Source: Ereboglobus luteus (GTDB lineage Bacteria > Verrucomicrobiota > Verrucomicrobiia > Opitutales > Opitutaceae). From it: 64,000 nt of DNA. Within the stretch, counting starts at the first letter, position 1, and each line of letters starts with the position of its first letter. Shown piece by piece: positions 46,205-55,242 of this stretch. The notes beneath the pieces are model-generated. The model ran no database searches and had not been told where the DNA came from. It worked only from the letters and a program-made list of their open reading frames with translations. The DNA is taken from the NCBI RefSeq assembly GCF_003096195.1, contig NZ_CP023004.1, forward strand, positions 2,212,501 through 2,276,500, in the 5' to 3' direction. Both the position numbers and the translations under genes were made by a program.

Positions 46205-47260
46205 ATGAACAGCAAACCGGCAGTGACCATTTACGAAGTTGCGCGGCACATAGGAGTGTCCCCCGCCGCGGTTTCCTCAGTGCTTTCCAACCATTATTTG
46301 GAGAGGCGGATTTCGGAAAAAACCGCGAACCGGATACGCAAGGCAATCAAGGAGCTTGGTTATGTCCCCAACATGGCGGGGCGCCGCCTCAGAACCCATC
46401 GCCCCCTGACCCGGCAATACGACATCGCAATCCTGACCTCGTTTGAGGCTCCCTTGCCGCTTGTCGGCCAGGCGTTGCACGCCATTCAAAAGGAGGCGGA
46501 CAAGCGCTCGGACAAGCACACCCGCTACGCGGTCGCCATTGAGATGTTTCACGCCGGGAAGCTGGCGGAAAAACCGGGCCTCTTGGAGTCGGACCGGTAT
46601 CACGGAATCATCATAACCAACACGCTGCCGGCCGACGACCGGTTTCTCGCGACGGCAAAGTTTCCGTATGCGTCGGTCGTTCTGGGCCGCCGAATCGAGG
46701 GGCACAACTGCGTGCTCGAAATCCCCAACTTTGTTGGAAAACGGGCCGCCGAAGTGTTGATTGACGCCGGCTGCCGAAACCTCGCGGTCATTCATGGCAA
46801 GGCGCTGACGCAAGCCACCTCCCAGCGTGTCGCCGCGTTCAAGGACGCCGCCAAGGCCGGGAAACTCGCCACCCCCGCCGTGATCGAATGCGACGGGCTT
46901 CAACCCCGGGATGCCGTCGCGGCGCTGGACGCGTTTCTTGGTGGCGGCGGACGCTGCGACGGAGTTTTTGCGGTGACGGACAGCCTGGCGGTCGGAGTGT
47001 ATCGCGCCTTTCAGGAGCGCGGACTTTCGATTCCCAACGACGCGGCCGTGGTGGGCGTGGGGGATCATGAAATCGAGGAGTTTTTCAACCCGTCCCTGTC
47101 CACGCTCGCGGGCGCAAACGACACGATGGTTGCGGAGGCAATCCCGCTGCTGTTCAACCAGCTTTCGGGAAAAACCGAGCATCCCCAGGAAATCCTCGTC
47201 GTGCCGCCCGTCTATTTGCGCGAATCGACAAACCGTTCCCGGCGTCCCCGGAAAAAATAA
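46205..47260 (+). CDS. LacI-family transcriptional regulator
   Basis: 351 residues. N-terminal helix-turn-helix VTIYEVARHIGVSPAAVSSVL and the hinge-helix NMAGRRLRTHRP, then a periplasmic-binding-protein-like effector domain (YHGIIITNTLP, VLEIPNFVGKRAAEVLI, DGVFAVTDSLAVGVYR, VVGVGDHEIEEFF). The HTH shows AAVSSVLSN in place of the more common STVSRVLN. Divergent from the FG-GAP/nanA operon; the two palindromes between them are the probable operators. The effector is unknown, probably a sugar or sugar acid. Confidence 0.92.
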   Translation: MNSKPAVTIYEVARHIGVSPAAVSSVLSNHYLERRISEKTANRIRKAIKELGYVPNMAGRRLRTHRPLTRQYDIAILTSFEAPLPLVGQALHAIQKEADKRSDKHTRYAVAIEMFHAGKLAEKPGLLESDRYHGIIITNTLPADDRFLATAKFPYASVVLGRRIEGHNCVLEIPNFVGKRAAEVLIDAGCRNLAVIHGKALTQATSQRVAAFKDAAKAGKLATPAVIECDGLQPRDAVAALDAFLGGGGRCDGVFAVTDSLAVGVYRAFQERGLSIPNDAAVVGVGDHEIEEFFNPSLSTLAGANDTMVAEAIPLLFNQLSGKTEHPQEILVVPPVYLRESTNRSRRPRKK

Positions 47261-47346
47261 TCGCCGGGGTGCATTCAGTCCGGCGCCGAGTTATCCAAAG
47301 CACCGGGCGTTCGTGCGTGATTATAATGCGGTTGTGATGAGGGCAG

Positions 47347-47367
47347 GGCGGTTTCGCAGAAACCGCC
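47347..47367. terminator. 9-bp hairpin after the LacI-family gene
   Basis: GGCGGTTTC, GCA loop and GAAACCGCC form a perfect hairpin about 90 bases after the regulator and 160 before rhamnulokinase. The sequence after it is T-poor, so intrinsic termination is only possible, not clear. Confidence 0.35.
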
Positions 47368-47525
47368 GCGCTTTGCTCTTAATCACACCTCGGGCGTCCT
47401 TTTCCCGGGACCGTTTGCGCCCGGGCGTTCAAACTGTCATGCAAACACACATCGCGGTTGTGTGATTTTCGCACTTCACCTTTTTGCGCGTCCGCGTTCA
47501 CTCATGGGGTTTAACACCTCATTTC

Positions 47526-48989
47526 ATGGCCACCAAAAACACCTCAAAATCCACCACCTATTGCGCGGCCGTCGATCTCGGCGCCACGAGCGGGCGCGTC
47601 ATCCTCGGCGCATGGCAAAACAACCGCCTCAAGCTCACCGTTGCGCACCGCTTCCCCAACACATTCCGCACGCTCAACGGCAACGACTATTGGGAAATCG
47701 GCGCGCTCTGGCACGAAGTGCAAACCGGCCTCCGCAAGGCCGCCGCCGCCCTGCCGCGTGGCAAGAAAATCGCCTCCGTCGGCGTCGACACGTGGGGCGT
47801 CGATTACGCGCTCCTCAACGACAGGGGCCGCCTCGTGTTCCCCGTCCACGCCTACCGCGACAACCGCACGCAAGCCGGCCTGAGCCACCTCGGCAACACG
47901 CGCGCCGCGCTCGAGCGCGTTTACGCCGCCACCGGCATCCCCAACGTCTTTTACAACTCCTCGCTCCAGCTCGCCGAAACGATCGCCGACTGCCCCGCCA
48001 TCACCGACCTCGCCACGCGCTGCCTCTTCCTGCCGGACTACTTCAACTACCTCCTCTCCGGCACGATGGCCAACGAGCTCACCATCGCCAGCACCACGCA
48101 ACTCCTCGACGTAAACTCCACCGACTGGTCGCGCCCCGCGCTCGACTACTTCCGCGTCCCGCCCTCGTGGCTCGGCAAACCCGTCCTCGCCGGCACGCGC
48201 CTCGGCACGGTGAAAAACATTCCCGAGCTCGCCGGCGCCAAGGTCATCGCCGTGCCCGGCCACGACACCGCGTGCGCCTACGACGCCATGCCCGCCAGCC
48301 CCGACGGCACCGACCTCTTCCTCAGCTCCGGCACCTGGTCGCTCGTCGGCTTCGAAAGCGACACGCCCGTGCTCGGCCCCGACGCGCTCAAGGCCCGCGT
48401 CGCCAACGAACGCATCGGCGACGGCCGCTACCGCCCCCTCACAAACGTCATCGGCATGTGGCTCCTCGAGCGCACCATGCTCGACCTCGGCCCCTCCGCC
48501 CGCCCGAAAACACCCGAGGCCTGGGACAAGCTCATCGACGACGCGGCGCGCCTGCCCGCCTCCGTCTCAAAAGTCCTCATCGACGTCACCGACCCCGCGC
48601 TCTCCAACCCGCCCTCGATGAAAGCCGTCATCGACGGACAACTCCGCCGCAAAAAAGCCGTCCCCCCGAAAAACGTGAAAGGCTACATGCGCCTCATCTG
48701 CGACTCGCTCGCCCGCGGCCACGCCGACGCCAAGGCCGCCTTCGAGCGCATGACCGGCCGCGAGTTCAAGCGCATCCTCATTGTCGGCGGCGGCTCGCGC
48801 AGCCCGCTGCTCTGCCAGTCCACGGCCAACGCCGCCAAGGTCCCCGTCGTCTCCTTCAACCTCGAAGGCACCGCGGTCGGCAACATCGCGAACCAGCTCA
48901 TCGCCCTCCGCGCCGTCAAAAACAAAGCCGAGTTCCGCAAACACCTCGGCGCGCACCTGGAGCAAAAGGTGTATCAGCCAAAAAATTGA
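47526..48989 (+). CDS. rhaB: rhamnulokinase (FGGY carbohydrate kinase)
   Basis: 487 residues from the ATG at 47526 (MATKNTSKSTT); upstream in-frame codons lack coding character. FGGY features: AVDLGATSGRVILG (phosphate 1), SVGVDTWGVDYALL, AYRDNRTQ, FLPDYFNYLLSG, PGHDTACAYDA, FLSSGTWSLVG (phosphate 2) and ILIVGGGSRSPLLCQ (adenosine). This combination matches RhaB, which phosphorylates L-rhamnulose. No rhaA or rhaD is adjacent, so the pathway is split elsewhere in the genome; the gene may be co-regulated with the LacI-family gene before it. Confidence 0.9.
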   Translation: MATKNTSKSTTYCAAVDLGATSGRVILGAWQNNRLKLTVAHRFPNTFRTLNGNDYWEIGALWHEVQTGLRKAAAALPRGKKIASVGVDTWGVDYALLNDRGRLVFPVHAYRDNRTQAGLSHLGNTRAALERVYAATGIPNVFYNSSLQLAETIADCPAITDLATRCLFLPDYFNYLLSGTMANELTIASTTQLLDVNSTDWSRPALDYFRVPPSWLGKPVLAGTRLGTVKNIPELAGAKVIAVPGHDTACAYDAMPASPDGTDLFLSSGTWSLVGFESDTPVLGPDALKARVANERIGDGRYRPLTNVIGMWLLERTMLDLGPSARPKTPEAWDKLIDDAARLPASVSKVLIDVTDPALSNPPSMKAVIDGQLRRKKAVPPKNVKGYMRLICDSLARGHADAKAAFERMTGREFKRILIVGGGSRSPLLCQSTANAAKVPVVSFNLEGTAVGNIANQLIALRAVKNKAEFRKHLGAHLEQKVYQPKN

Positions 48990-49094
48990 TTTTGAGCCGC
49001 AAGGATTAAAACCAATCGCGGAAGCGCGGAAAAACGGAATGACTACTTCCGCGATTCCGCCCTTCCGTGATTTCGCGATTAAACAATCCTCCTC

Positions 49095-50294
49095 GTGCAT
49101 CTAAAAAGCATCACCGTTCAAAACTTCCGCAACATCGCGTTTGCCGAGCTCGCGTTCGACAACTCGCGGCAGTTTTTCGTCGGTGAAAATGCGCAGGGAA
49201 AAACCAACCTCCTTGAGGCCGCCGGATTCATCTCCGCGCTCCGCTCGTTTCGCACAAGCGAGGACCGCACGCTCATCGCGCACGGCAAAGCGGAGGCCGC
49301 CATCGCCTGCGAAATCGAGCACGAGAAATTCGGCCTCACGCGCGTGACCATCCGCCTGCGCCCCGGCGGCAAGGAAGTGCATTGCGACGGCGAACGCATC
49401 CGCAAACTCGGCGATTACATCGGACGCTTTCCCACGGTCGTTTTCACCTCGCAGGACCTGCTTCTTGTGCGCGGCTCGCCCGGCGGACGCCGCCGCTGGC
49501 TCGACCTCGCCCTCGCCGAAACCGATCCCGAATACCTCCGCGCGCTTCAGGAATACCACCGCGCTCTCGCCTCGCGAAACCAGCTCCTCAAGCGCGGCAA
49601 CGGCGGCGCGTCCGCGCTCTCCGCCGAACTCGACGCCTTTGAGCAACCGCTTGCCCGCGCCGCCGCGCAACTTGCGAAACGCCGCGCCGCGGGCGTGGAA
49701 AAACTGAACGCACACGTCGCCGCCGCCTACGAAAAAATCACCGCCGTCGCCGAAGGTAGGGCGAAGCCTCCGGCTGAGCCGGATCGCATCGATAACCAGT
49801 CGACGCCCGCGGCTCAGCCAGAGGCTTCGCCCTACCCCGCCTCCAAATCACCCGCCGCCGCCATCGCCTACGCGCCCAGCGTCGCCAACGGAACCGAGCT
49901 CGACGAAACCGGCTGGGCAAGCCAGTTTGCCTCGGGACGCGAACGCGACACGCTCATGCGCACCACGCTTTCCGGCCCGCACCGCGACGATTGCGAACTG
50001 ACCGTCGGCGGACGCCCCGCGCGCGAGTTCGCCTCCGAGGGCCAGCAACGCGGCCTCGCCATTTCGCTGCGCCTCGCCGAGGCCGCGTATCTGCGCGAGC
50101 AAACAGGCGTGAATCCCGTGCTCCTGGCCGACGACGTTTTGGGCGAGCTCGACCCGCAGCGCCGCCGCCGCTTTTGGGCGAGCATCAACAGCGATGATTC
50201 GCGCAACCAAATCCTCGCCACCGGCACCGCCCCTCCCGACGCCGAGCTCGGCTCGTGGCAAATGTTCGAAGTGCGCGGCGGAATGTTTTCATGA
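49095..50294 (+). CDS. recF: DNA replication and repair protein RecF
   Basis: 399 residues from a GTG at 49095, which gives the standard N-terminus HLKSITVQNFRN. Walker A GENAQGKT at 30-37, the QDLLLVRGSPGGRRRWLD block, ABC-type signature SEGQQRGLAISLRLAE and Walker B VLLADDVLGELD are intact. RecF loads RecA at gapped DNA with RecO and RecR. It is about 30 residues longer than most RecF proteins because an 82-base palindromic repeat is inserted in frame (49755-49836) between the coiled-coil region and the C-terminal ATPase lobe. It stands alone, not in a dnaA-dnaN-recF-gyrB group. Confidence 0.95.
   Translation: MHLKSITVQNFRNIAFAELAFDNSRQFFVGENAQGKTNLLEAAGFISALRSFRTSEDRTLIAHGKAEAAIACEIEHEKFGLTRVTIRLRPGGKEVHCDGERIRKLGDYIGRFPTVVFTSQDLLLVRGSPGGRRRWLDLALAETDPEYLRALQEYHRALASRNQLLKRGNGGASALSAELDAFEQPLARAAAQLAKRRAAGVEKLNAHVAAAYEKITAVAEGRAKPPAEPDRIDNQSTPAAQPEASPYPASKSPAAAIAYAPSVANGTELDETGWASQFASGRERDTLMRTTLSGPHRDDCELTVGGRPAREFASEGQQRGLAISLRLAEAAYLREQTGVNPVLLADDVLGELDPQRRRRFWASINSDDSRNQILATGTAPPDAELGSWQMFEVRGGMFS
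49755..49836. repeat. palindromic repeat inserted in frame within recF
   Basis: The arm GGTAGGGCGAAGCCTCCGGC... at 49755-49780 and its inverted copy at 49811-49836 are 26 bases each and differ at one position; the 30-base loop holds GGATCGCATCGATAACCAGT. The insert adds about 27 residues (GRAKPPAEPD to EASPYP) without stop or frame change. AGGGCGAAGCCTC is found again upstream of the ABC permease at 30348, so it is a dispersed repeat. Confidence 0.85.
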
Positions 50295-50676
50295 CGTCCC
50301 GCGTGCAGCCGGCCTGAATTTTTTGGGCGGTTTTCTCAAACTCGCCGGAATTCTTCCCAAACCAAACCGGACAAAGCCATGTTTCCCTTGTATCGTGCCG
50401 CGAGGTTTGATGGTGTTGTGACATTGGTTTGACAGGATTCGTAAAAATCCGCCATGCCGCGCACCTGCCTTGCCGTGAGCTTGCAAACCGCCGCCACTGG
50501 CGTTGCAGGGCTATTTCACGCCGCCAAGCCGCGGCTACGGGCCGAACTTGGGCACGGGCAGCGAGGTCTGCATGCGCACACGCTTGCGTTTTTTATCCCT
50601 TCTCTCGGAGTGCGCCAAACTGACGCGACCAAGGGTGATGTAGTTGCCGAGCAGGAACGGCTCGCAACCGAATAAA
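50295..50676. other. gene-free interval downstream of recF
   Basis: Probably the left junction between core genome and prophage debris. No copy of the tRNA-Ser 3' end (a left att site) could be found by eye, and no hairpin with T-run follows recF. Confidence 0.4.
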
Positions 50677-50892
50677 ATGGGGGAACCCCTACCCATAATG
50701 ACCCGCATGACAAGACACCTAGAAAAGGTCGACACAACCGGCCTAGATACCTTGCAGCGGTATTGCGCCAATACGATCCTGTCGCGGCTTAGATCGGCGG
50801 AAACCAGATGCGAACGCCTAGAGCAGGAAAATGCGGCGCTCAGACAGCGACTCGCAACACTCGAAAGGGAGAGGACGCGAGATCGCAATTAA
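50677..50892 (+). CDS. small coiled-coil protein (uncertain)
   Basis: 71 residues from the ATG at 50677 (a longer form from 50644 is possible). The C-terminal half (SAETRCERLEQENAALRQRL) is a convincing short coiled coil with leucine heptads. It could be a phage-derived regulator or a hypothetical protein; no match is recognised. An overlapping minus-strand frame is less protein-like. Confidence 0.4.
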   Translation: MGEPLPIMTRMTRHLEKVDTTGLDTLQRYCANTILSRLRSAETRCERLEQENAALRQRLATLERERTRDRN

Positions 50893-50988
50893 CCAACGTG
50901 CCGGAATTGACTTTCTTTTTGTTGATGCCACTCAGGCGCGGTTTGGGTGTTTTGGTTTGGGTTGGCATGGGAAAGGCACTAGGGATAG

Positions 50989-53936
50989 CTACACTCCGTA
51001 GAGTTCGATTTCCCCGACCGCGCATCGTGTGTCGTTGCCCCAAGTGCGCGTTATCAACATTTTTATGCCGCCGATAACAGTATCAGGGACGCTGGCAGAA
51101 TATATGACAGCGTAGTTGACTCCGGTGGCTCTTGGGTTGTCAACAACGTCAACAATTACTCCCGCTTCCGCCCCGTTTTCATCGAGCGCGATGAGCTGGA
51201 AATCACGCGGACTGCGCCCTGTTTCAAGCGCGCTGGAGCTAATGGCGCGCGAGCGGATTATCACCTCTTTAAGCGTTCGCGTTGTCCCGCCAAAATAATT
51301 TCGAACCCATCCTGAGCCAACCCCCGTCGAGGAATTGAATCCACTGGCAGAAATCCAACCGCTAAAGGTGCCGTCGGAGACCTGATCAAATGCGCCGGCG
51401 GCGGCGTGTCCTGCGCCGGCCGTGGAAGATGCGCTGCAAACATAGGGCGACGGCGATGTGTCGCTCGTCATCGCCGGCGTGATACGCACCACCGTGCCGG
51501 GCGGCACGAATGTGTGCGACCATCGGGCCGTGCCGTTGATGACGTAGCCGGCGAGCGCATCGGCGGTGACGACGACGGTGGCGTTGTTGGGGACGGCATG
51601 AGCGCCCTCGGCTGTCTCTACGGCAGGCGCGGAGTCGACCGCCATGAGGTAGCGCACGCCGGTGCTCGCGGGGATGGTGACGGTGGCGTCGTCTTCCTCT
51701 GTTTCGGCTGCGGTGAAAGTGGGCGCGGCGGGGGAGACCGGTTGATCTGGAGGGGTGAAGGAGTAAGGCCAGACGACGGTTGCTCCGGATGGGATGACGT
51801 AGTGTTCGAGCGCCTCGGCTTCGACGATGCCGGAGGCGTCAGCAGCGACATTGTAGGTGCCGGCCTCGGTGACGACGGCGTTGAGGAGGTAACGCACGCC
51901 AGTGGTGCCGGGGATCGTTATGGTGGCCTGACCGCCCCAGACGGCCGGCGTGAATGTGGGCGCGGCAGGCGTGACGTATTGCGGCGCGACAAAGGCGAAG
52001 GGCCACGAGTCAACCGCGCCGGCGGCGATCTTGTAGCCATCGAGCGGGTTGGCGGTGACGATGCCGATGGCGTTGCCGGCCACGTAATGGTAGCCGGCGG
52101 TGACCTCGGCGCCGTCGATGAGATAGACCACGCCGGTGGTCTCCGGGATGGTGATGCGCGCCTGGCCGCCGACCACGGTGGCATCCTCAAATGCGGGCGC
52201 GGCCGGGGTGACGGGGATGCGGTCGTCGGGCTCGGCGTCGGCTTCGGTGAGTTCGGACCAGACGGGGAGCGAGGTGACGGCGACGGCGTAGCGGAGGATT
52301 TGCACCGCTGAGAGGATGCCGTTGATGCGCGCGGCGCCGGTGCGTGTGCTGCCGAGCCAGAGGGTTTCGAGGGCGAGGAGCTGGACGGTGTCGTCGGAGA
52401 CGCGCTCGCCGCCGTTGAGGGAGATGGCCCAACGGCTGGCGTTTTGGTGGATGGCGAGGCGGAGGCGGTCGCCGGCGGTGTAGCCTGTTGGATAGGGCAG
52501 CGGGCGATGATATTGCCAGACTCATCAATCAACGCCTCCGCGAGCGTCTGCACGTTGGCATGCGAGTCACCGAAAAGGGCGACGGCGTTTTTGAGCTCTC
52601 GGGCGAGCGCACGCATGTTGTCGACGCGGGCCTGCTGCTCGATGGTGATGGCCGCGGTGTTTTTCTCGAGCTGCGCAAGGAAGGTTTCTGTCGCCGTGAT
52701 TAGCGCCTCGATTTCGCTCGCATGCCCTTCAAGTTCGGTCTGCACGCCGGCAAGCGCGTTGTCCGTGGCGACTGCCTGCGCCTCGCGCGTCACAATCTCG
52801 TCGTTGAGCCGGTCGGCGACGGCGGAGAGGTTGTCGGCGGTGTCTTGTATTTGCTCTGCCGATACGGCGAGCGATGTGCCCTGGACTTCGGCTGACCATT
52901 CGGAGTTGAGTCCGTTTTTCCCGATTGCGCGGGCGCGCACGTAGCGTGTTGTCGACGCAGCGAGACCGGTGAGTGTGGTGGTGAGGATTTGCAGGCCGTC
53001 ATGTGTGACGATGGGGATTTCTCCGGGGGTGGCCTGCACGCAGAGCTGCCAACCGAGCACCTCGGTGAGCTTTGGTTGTGCGATGGCGATCACCAGCGTC
53101 TGGAAGCCACCGGCGACAGTGACCGCGGGAGTCTCGGGAGGCGTCGGCGGGAGCTCAAAATTGCCGCCCGTGGTGTTTGGGAGCACGGCGAAAGTTTCGG
53201 AGATTTCCTCGGTTTCGCCACCGGCCTCGTCGCTCGCGATTGCGCGCAGCCGCCAGTTTCCGCGAGCGGGGAACACGCAGGCGACGCGCACCGTGATCAG
53301 CGTGCGCTCGATTGGCAGCGCGGAGCCGGAGGCGATGGCGAAGATGTCGCGGCTCGTGGAGGCGAGCTCGTTGACATTAAACGAGAGCGGCACGCCCTTG
53401 TGCTTGTTGATGGTGATGGGCACGTCGGTGGAGGAGGCGTCATTGTCCCCGTAGCCGTTTGCCGGATCGTAGTCCTTGGCGGCGAGCGAGCCGAGCAGGC
53501 GTGTCTTGATGGTCTGGCCGAAGTTGGCGTTTTCGGCGGAGAAATCCGTCGTGACGGCGCGCAACCACGGGTAAGCCTCCTTGAGGCGGGCAAAGGCCTG
53601 CTGCACGATGAGCTCGGGCGCGAGGGTGCCGAGGTCGTGCGCGGCGAGGATCGGGCCGAGCGTATCGCGCACGCCGACGAGGGCGGCGCGCACGTCCTTG
53701 GCGTAGATCGCGGCGCGGGTCTTCGGATCGGAGGCGGCCTTGAGGGCGCGCAGGCTCTCGGCGAGGCCGTCCTTGGCGGCGACGACACCGGAGCCGGTGG
53801 TCACGGTTTTGGTGATGCCGCTGCCTTCGAGCCTGTCGAGCAGGTCGGCGTTGGAGGGATCGGCCTCGATGAGTCCGGCCCACTTGGCCTGGATGGCCTC
53901 GTCCTTGGCGGGGAGCGCGCCGCTTCGCCCGCCCAT
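50989..53936 (-). pseudogene. prophage chimera: capsid-like N-terminus fused to tail-fibre/J-like protein, frameshifted
   Basis: From ATG 53936, residues 1-195 read like a major capsid protein (AVTTDFSAENANFGQTIKTR, SSTDVPITINKHKGVPLSF, NELASTSRDIF). From about 53340 on, the sequence becomes a J/tail-fibre type protein: FN3-like segments (PPETPAVTVAGGF, STTRYVRARAIGKNGLNSEW), a long coiled coil (AVADRLNDEIVTREAQAVA, TELEGHASEIEALI), LRLAIHQNASRWAISLNGGE, three Ig-like repeats (TPAAPTF...ATITIPGTTGVRYLL) and a discoidin-like end (FDQVSDGTFSGWISASG ... GEIELYGV). A frame change near 52500 (one missing base) interrupts it. An internal deletion of a prophage best explains the fusion. Confidence 0.65.
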
Positions 53937-54180
53937 GACACATCTCGAACAAACAGCCTACGACGAGGGAAAGCTCGCCTGCCTGATGGATGAGCGAAAC
54001 AGCGGAAAACGCTCGCGTTGCCCATACCGCACAGCCTGTCGTGTGCGTGCGTGGAATGAGGGTTATTCGTTCCAAGCAACCGGAGGGCATCAACCGTTGA
54101 CTCCAGAGCAGGAGGCAAACCGGCAAGGGTTCATTGCCGGAATACAAGAATGGCTACGCCGCAATCCTGTGAAACGATGA
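53935..54180 (+). CDS. ribosome-modulation-factor-like small protein (Rmf/CrpP family)
   Basis: 81 residues. AYDEGKLACLM, then SRCPYRTACRVRAWNEGYSFQA, fits the Rmf pattern of AYxxG, a CPY core and a WxxGY/W end. Small Rmf-like proteins are frequent on phages and plasmids (one called CrpP). Its start codon shares two bases with the start codon of the divergent phage chimera. It ends in an ATGA overlap with the next gene, so the two form an operon. Confidence 0.65.
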   Translation: MTHLEQTAYDEGKLACLMDERNSGKRSRCPYRTACRVRAWNEGYSFQATGGHQPLTPEQEANRQGFIAGIQEWLRRNPVKR

Positions 54181-54779
54181 ACATCCTCGGACAATACCTT
54201 GACGACCACGAAGGCCGCGCCGCGCGCGAGGAAGATGCCGACAACCGCTGGATGCAGGAACGCGCCGGAATCGATCCAGAGGAGCGCCTACGCCGGTGGG
54301 ACGCGTGGCTGCGCAAAACCCTCGCCAAGACGCTCAGATGGCCCGCAAACGCCGACGCCGCGCTCCGCCTGCAATGCCAGTGCGCCAACGAGCTCACACG
54401 CCTCGTCAAGCAACTGCGCGGGCGCGGCTGGCTCCTCGACGGCGAAGCCCTCGCCGGGCACGTCAAAGCCTGCATCGCTCCCATCGCCGAGCAGCAGCGC
54501 GCCGGAAAGGTGGGCGACTTCTGGCCCTACTTCTGCGCCGCCGTGCGCCGCTACGTCGGCGCGAACGCCGAGGAGATACAATTCCACGCCCGCCGCACCG
54601 GAGCCGACGAAGGCGCGCAAAGCATGGCCGCGATCATGGGCGCGCTCGGCATCGCAGGCGCGTTGAAATCAAAAGGCAAGAGCCTCACCGAACTGATCGC
54701 CGACCGCCAGCCAGCCCCCAAGCGCCCCGCCAAGAAACCACCCTGCACCCCCGATGCACCCCGCTTGCCCGGCCTGTGA
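54177..54779 (+). CDS. hypothetical phage protein
   Basis: 200 residues from the ATG at 54177, overlapping the preceding stop as ATGA. Charged, Ala/Arg-rich and helical (DNRWMQERAGIDPEERLRRW, LQCQCANELTRLVKQLRGRG, FWPYFCAAVRRYVGANAEE), with a Lys/Pro-rich tail. Not recognised; the coupling to the Rmf-like gene and location beside tRNA-Ser make a prophage origin likely. Confidence 0.65.
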   Translation: MNILGQYLDDHEGRAAREEDADNRWMQERAGIDPEERLRRWDAWLRKTLAKTLRWPANADAALRLQCQCANELTRLVKQLRGRGWLLDGEALAGHVKACIAPIAEQQRAGKVGDFWPYFCAAVRRYVGANAEEIQFHARRTGADEGAQSMAAIMGALGIAGALKSKGKSLTELIADRQPAPKRPAKKPPCTPDAPRLPGL

Positions 54780-54990
54780 AGAACCGCTGCAACGCCGATG
54801 CAAGCCGCGCGGATTCATGTCAAACCAATGGCAAAATGGCACGTTGCGCCTGATTTTCATGTCAAACCTGCCCACCGCGGCTGATTTCTTCTAAGTCGTT
54901 GATTTTCGTGCTAATTCAGCCTTTTTCGCGCTGATTCAGCTTCCTGCCAAACCTCATGGCATCCCTCACCCTCATGGTCGCGGGGAAAAC
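54780..54990. other. intergenic sequence with short direct repeats before tRNA-Ser
   Basis: TCATGTCAAACC is present twice (54817 and 54859 regions), and CTAATTCAGC/CTGATTCAGC twice near 54913-54940. These may be remnants of a phage regulatory or attachment region; no gene is seen. Confidence 0.35.
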
Positions 54991-55077
54991 TGGCGGAGAG
55001 GGGGGATTCGAACCCCCGATACCTTGCGGTATACGCGCTTTCCAAGCGCGCGCATTCGACCACTCTGCCACCTCTCC
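54991..55077 (-). tRNA. tRNA-Ser (GGA)
   Basis: Minus strand from 55077: GGAGAGGTGGCAGAGTGG, D-arm, anticodon stem with CTTGGAAAG giving anticodon GGA, a long variable arm (TACCGCAAGGTA) and the T-arm GGGGGTTCGAATCCCCC, closing with CCTCTCC, discriminator G and encoded CCA (54993-54991). The class II variable arm fits serine. The prophage remnant lies against its 3' end, the usual attachment side. Confidence 0.95.
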
Positions 55078-55242
55078 TGGTAGTTTCAGCCAGCGCGCGG
55101 ACGCGCCAACCGTCGAGTGAAGGGGCGAAATAAGGCGTGCTCATCCGTTCGGGTCAACGGAAAATAATCTTTCCCTGAAAATGCCTCGCCTTTTTTCCCG
55201 GCGTGGCGAACGTGCCTGTTTCGCAATTTTTAAGTCATTCCC

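Noticed and set aside
47462-49009. 515-codon plus-strand frame overlapping rhamnulokinase
   Set aside because: Arg/Pro/His-rich shadow frame; the rhamnulokinase frame holds all FGGY motifs.
49755-49836. recF palindrome considered as a transcription terminator
   Set aside because: It is in the middle of an intact coding frame, has a 30-base loop and no T-run.
50535-50888. 117-codon minus-strand frame overlapping the small coiled-coil gene
   Set aside because: Ser/Arg-rich with no domain; the plus-strand frame has a regular coiled coil. Neither is strong.
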